Origin: Acidobacteriota bacterium
Lineage (GTDB): Bacteria > Acidobacteriota > Terriglobia > UBA7540
Length of the DNA stretch: 9,728 nucleotides
Direction of reading: 5' to 3'
Assembly (NCBI GenBank): GCA_021828225.1
Contig: JAKASH010000069.1
Coordinates: forward strand, 1 to 9,728
In this document: in pieces, positions 7,260 through 9,728 of the stretch
Position numbering within the stretch: position 1 is the stretch's first letter
Layout: every line of letters begins with the position of its first letter
Position numbers and translations under genes: made by a program
Notes under the pieces: model-generated
Database searches by the model: none
What the model was told of the DNA's origin: nothing
What the model saw: the letters and a program-made list of their open reading frames with translations, nothing else

Positions 7260-7411
7260 AGAGGTGCGAAACAAGATGAGTCCGGGGCGGAATGAACCGT
7301 GGCGCATCAGCAGGGGCTTTCACAGGTTTCATTCTGTCCGCAAAGAGCCGCTCAAGGGGCGATGCATACTCAAGAGAGGTTCGGCACATTTTGTGAGCTC
7401 CGCAAGTTGAA

Positions 7412-8431
7412 TTGTTTTGGTTCCGGGGGTGTTTGTTGCAAGCCATAAAACGATTTCTTTTGAGATTCGCCTTTTGCGGCGTGTTTCTTTCCGTGGCTAT
7501 CCTCTTCTCTGCTCCACTTTACGGGCAATACGCTGGCGAAGATGCGCTGGCAAAATTCCCCGCAGACACTCAGCAGATGGCTTACACGAACCTCGCGGAG
7601 CTTCGCCAGGTTCCCCAGTTCCCGCTGATCCAGGCCCACCTTCTCAGTCCGCAGCTTCGCAATCTTGAAAGTCTGCTGAGAGCCGCGGGCATCGATCCCG
7701 ACAAAGACGTCAGCGAGCTGGTTCTCGGCTGGCGAGGGCAAGTGCAGGACACCACCCGGTTCTTCGGACTGGCCGAAGGCAGTTTCAATACTGACCGGAT
7801 CCATGAGTTCTTCGTAAACAACAAGATGCCGATTCAGCATTATGGCGGCTACGACCTTTACGCTTTTGGCTCCGGCGCTCCCCGCACGGCCATGTTCTTC
7901 ACTTTCTTCGATAGCTCGACGGCCGAATTCGGCCGGCTGGTCGACCTCAAAGCTTTGATTGATGTGCGCAATGCCACCAAGCCGGCCTTGAATTCCAACC
8001 CCGATTTCCGCCGCTGGGAAGGCGACCTGGAAGGCCTGGCTCCACAGTGGGGCATTGCCACCGGTCTTGCTGCGGCCAACGAAGCCATTCCCTGGCTGAC
8101 CCAGGGCAAGAAAATCGCGGTTGATCCCAGCGCGCTTTTCGGCTCTGTGAAGGCGGTGCTTTACCGCGTGAACTGGGGCAGCGAAATCATGGCCCACCTT
8201 TCGATCATCTGCCAGAATCCGGAAGCTGCCAACGGCCTTGGCCAGCTTCTCAATCTGTTGCGCAACGCTCAGCCTGCGGTCAAAAAGGATGTTTCGCCCG
8301 CGCTCTCGCAAATCCTCCAGAATATGAACGTCAATGTCGACGGTTCGCATCTTGATCTGGACGCCTCGGCCTCCATCAGCGACCTGTCGCAACTGATTAA
8401 CGCCCCCGTGACCAGGGGGGGCCAGCAATAA
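7412..8431 (+). CDS. Exported protein of unknown function
   Basis: Up to 339 residues. A hydrophobic signal sequence (about residues 17-34, LRFAFCGVFLSVAILF) is followed by a plausible cut near APLYGQ. The rest is soluble and has no transmembrane segment. The mature N-terminus reads LAKFPADTQQMAYTNLAELRQVPQFPLI, then LLRAAGIDPDKDVSELVLGW. This resembles loosely conserved exported proteins I associate with Acidobacteria, with a DUF3352-like feel, but I cannot name a family. No catalytic motif is visible. The start is uncertain: the longest frame opens with TTG at 7412, while TTG at 7436 has GGGGGTG just upstream and gives a tighter signal peptide. There is no in-frame ATG near the N-terminus. 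It precedes the isocitrate dehydrogenase-like gene by 47 bases on the same strand, with no terminator between them, so they may share a transcript. Confidence 0.8.
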   Translation: MFWFRGCLLQAIKRFLLRFAFCGVFLSVAILFSAPLYGQYAGEDALAKFPADTQQMAYTNLAELRQVPQFPLIQAHLLSPQLRNLESLLRAAGIDPDKDVSELVLGWRGQVQDTTRFFGLAEGSFNTDRIHEFFVNNKMPIQHYGGYDLYAFGSGAPRTAMFFTFFDSSTAEFGRLVDLKALIDVRNATKPALNSNPDFRRWEGDLEGLAPQWGIATGLAAANEAIPWLTQGKKIAVDPSALFGSVKAVLYRVNWGSEIMAHLSIICQNPEAANGLGQLLNLLRNAQPAVKKDVSPALSQILQNMNVNVDGSHLDLDASASISDLSQLINAPVTRGGQQ

Positions 8432-8478
8432 TCTCAAAGTTCTTAAATCCATAACGAAATACTCTTTAAGGAAAATAC

Positions 8479-9480
8479 ATGACTGTTAAAGTGACACTGA
8501 TCCCTGGCGATGGAATTGGACCGGAAGTATCGAACGCCACCTTGCGCTTGCTCGAAGCGGCAGGCGCTCAAGTGGAGTGGATCGAAATGCCTGCCACGCC
8601 CGTCGTGGGCCGGCGTGCGGGTGAAACCGAGATGAACCCGATTGTCGAAGCCATTCGCAAGACGCGCGTGGCGCTTAAGGGTCCGATTACCACGCCTGTC
8701 GGTACCGGCCACCGCAGCATTAACGTGGCGCTGCGCAAGGCCCTCGATCTTTACGCGAACCTGCGGCCGGTCAAGCACCTCCCCGCTGTAAAAACTCCGT
8801 TTGAGAACGTTGACCTGATTATCGTCCGGGAAAATACCGAAGACTTGTACTCCGGGCTGGAACACGAGGTTGCTCCGGGTGTGGTCGAAAGCCTGAAGGT
8901 GATCACCGAGTACGCCTCCACGCGCATCGCACACTTTGCATTTGAGTACGCCCGCCGGATGGGCCGCAAGAAGATTGCGGCTGTGCACAAGGCCAACATC
9001 ATGAAGCTCTCCGACGGCCTGTTTCTTCACTCCATCCGTGAAGTGGCCCGCGAATATCCGGAGATCAAGCTGGAAGAATACATCATCGACAACTGCTGCA
9101 TGCAGCTGGTCATGCGCCCGGAGACATTCGACATGCTGCTGCTCGAGAACCTCTATGGCGACATCGTCTCCGATCTGTGCGCGGGGCTGGTGGGCGGACT
9201 GGGCCTGGTTCCCGGAGCGAACATCGGCAATGAATGCTCTCTGTTTGAAGCCGTTCACGGCAGCGCTCCGGATATCGCCGGCAAGCACCTGGCCAATCCC
9301 ACGGCCATGATGCTCTCGTCGATCCTGATGCTTCGGCACCTGGGCCAGTTCGATGTTGCCGACCGTATGGAGCGAGCCATTCATCAGACGTATCGCGAAG
9401 GACGTTACCTGACGCACGACGTTGGGGGCAAGGCCACGACCGACGAGTTCACCTCCGCCGTCGTAGGAGCGTTAGACTAG
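8479..9480 (+). CDS. NAD-type isocitrate dehydrogenase (isocitrate/isopropylmalate dehydrogenase family)
   Basis: 333 residues, a complete short-form beta-decarboxylating dehydrogenase, expected to oxidise isocitrate to 2-oxoglutarate in the TCA cycle. It opens with VTLIPGDGIGPEV. The substrate loop RSINVALRK has Ser80, Asn82 and Arg86 (the SxN pattern of isocitrate rather than isopropylmalate enzymes). Further substrate residues are Arg96, Arg117 and Tyr124 in VRENTEDLYSG, then Lys171 in HKANIMK. Metal ligands are Asp204, Asp228 and Asp232. The cofactor loop EAVHGSAPDIAG has Asp265-Ile266, where NADP enzymes have Lys-Tyr, so NAD is expected. Length and motifs are closest to the mitochondrial IDH3-like and archaeal-like branch. 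Homoisocitrate dehydrogenase is the main alternative. ATG at 8479 follows AAGGA about seven bases upstream. No other TCA gene is in view. Confidence 0.92.
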   Translation: MTVKVTLIPGDGIGPEVSNATLRLLEAAGAQVEWIEMPATPVVGRRAGETEMNPIVEAIRKTRVALKGPITTPVGTGHRSINVALRKALDLYANLRPVKHLPAVKTPFENVDLIIVRENTEDLYSGLEHEVAPGVVESLKVITEYASTRIAHFAFEYARRMGRKKIAAVHKANIMKLSDGLFLHSIREVAREYPEIKLEEYIIDNCCMQLVMRPETFDMLLLENLYGDIVSDLCAGLVGGLGLVPGANIGNECSLFEAVHGSAPDIAGKHLANPTAMMLSSILMLRHLGQFDVADRMERAIHQTYREGRYLTHDVGGKATTDEFTSAVVGALD

Positions 9481-9728
9481 CTGCAGACACAGACGGGACA
9501 ATCATTGAAGCGTCCGCTGCGGACCATGGCGAGGGCGCTTGCAGAGGGCAGGAATCTTCGGTTTGTTTCCGGTTTGTTTTTTGCGGTCTTTTGTTTTCAA
9601 TAATATGGCCCGCTTCGTTTTCCGGTTTGTTTCCGGTTTGTTTTTTTGGCCAATCGTTTATTTTCAACAACTTCGGTAGCTTTGTTTCCGCTTTGTTTCC
9701 GGTTCGTTTTTTAAAAAAGAATTCTTTT
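9481..9728. other. Non-coding right end: hairpin, then T/G-rich repeat
   Basis: No credible gene is seen. A short hairpin GTCCG-CTG-CGGAC (9512-9524) lies 32 bases after the dehydrogenase stop. It is framed by AAGCG and CGCTT (9508-9512, 9536-9540), but no T-run follows directly, so it is at best a weak terminator. From 9559 the strand becomes strongly T-rich and repetitive. The last 22 bases (9707-9728) combine the palindromes TTTTTTAAAAAA and AAAAGAATTCTTTT. Confidence 0.6.
9559..9712 (+). repeat. Degenerate tandem repeat, about 65-base unit, T/G-rich
   Basis: The block CGGTTTGTTTCCGGTT plus TGTTTTTT begins at 9559 and again at 9623. A diverged copy, CGCTTTGTTTCCGGTTCG plus TTTTTT, begins at 9689. 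The spacings are 64 and 66 bases. The first two units also share TTTTCAAYAA (9594-9603 and 9661-9670) followed by CTTCG. Inside each unit the word TTTGTTTCCG is itself partly duplicated. The plus strand is nearly free of A in the core blocks. The third unit runs into the window edge, so the array may continue. Confidence 0.7.

Larger units (their letters stand above)
7112..7411. other. Divergent intergenic region
   Basis: 300 bases between the iron-sulfur carrier gene (leftward) and the exported-protein gene (rightward), so it should hold both promoters. The left 80 bases are AT-rich and contain the near-palindrome at 7156-7169. The middle holds a plus-strand promoter candidate at 7231-7259. 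A 96-codon minus-strand frame crosses it, but it shows no domain or convincing composition and overlaps the start of the plus-strand gene, so I leave it out. Confidence 0.5.

Noticed and set aside
7156..7446. 96-codon minus-strand open frame in the divergent spacer
   Set aside because: Composition is unlike the neighbours, it overlaps the plus-strand gene start, and it crosses the likely promoters.
7370..8452. 360-codon minus-strand open frame opposite the exported-protein gene
   Set aside because: It has no recognisable domain and no signal or start context. The plus-strand frame has a signal peptide and natural protein composition, so this is an antisense shadow.
8443..9417. 324-codon minus-strand open frame opposite isocitrate dehydrogenase
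   Set aside because: Antisense of a strongly conserved enzyme; composition is that of a complement of GC-rich codons.
9559..9728. CRISPR array at the right end
   Set aside because: Repeats are degenerate and T-rich, and the spacers are themselves repeated; no cas gene is in view.

Overview
The window is an ordinary-looking bacterial chromosome segment, moderately GC-rich and gene-dense, with no rRNA, tRNA, CRISPR, insertion sequence or phage gene that I can see. The gene mix suggests an uncultured Gram-negative of the Acidobacteriota type: a paired M16 peptidase, exported proteins of no clear family, frequent TTG/GTG starts, and a short NAD-type isocitrate dehydrogenase. That assignment is an inference from style, not from a marker gene.

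Seven genes lie on the minus strand. Read in transcription order from about 7111 down to 1, they are: an A-type iron-sulfur carrier (ErpA/IscA family), a small SAM-dependent methyltransferase, glutamine-dependent NAD+ synthetase (nadE), a secreted M16 zinc peptidase broken by one frameshift, its catalytically silent M16 partner, a CPBP-family membrane protease, and the start of a small exported protein cut by the left edge. Two genes lie on the plus strand from 7412: an exported protein of unknown function and an NAD-type isocitrate/isopropylmalate dehydrogenase-family enzyme. The two arms diverge from a 300-base intergenic region (7112-7411). The right end (9481-9728) is non-coding and carries a degenerate T/G-rich tandem repeat.

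The most coherent unit is the proteolytic cassette at 410-4268. The first M16 gene has the zinc site (HxxEH plus a distal Glu) but not the Arg/Tyr substrate-binding pair. The second has the Arg/Tyr pair but has lost every zinc and catalytic residue. Their reading frames overlap by four bases, and the CPBP gene follows after four bases. This looks like a two-subunit periplasmic peptidase made together with an intramembrane protease. The frameshift in the catalytic subunit is either a sequence error or a real lesion.

The remaining genes are housekeeping: Fe-S assembly, NAD synthesis and isocitrate oxidation. I do not find strong evidence for a wholly new system. The best leads are the split M16/CPBP cassette, its frameshift, the right-end repeat, and several small inverted repeats at promoters or leaders.
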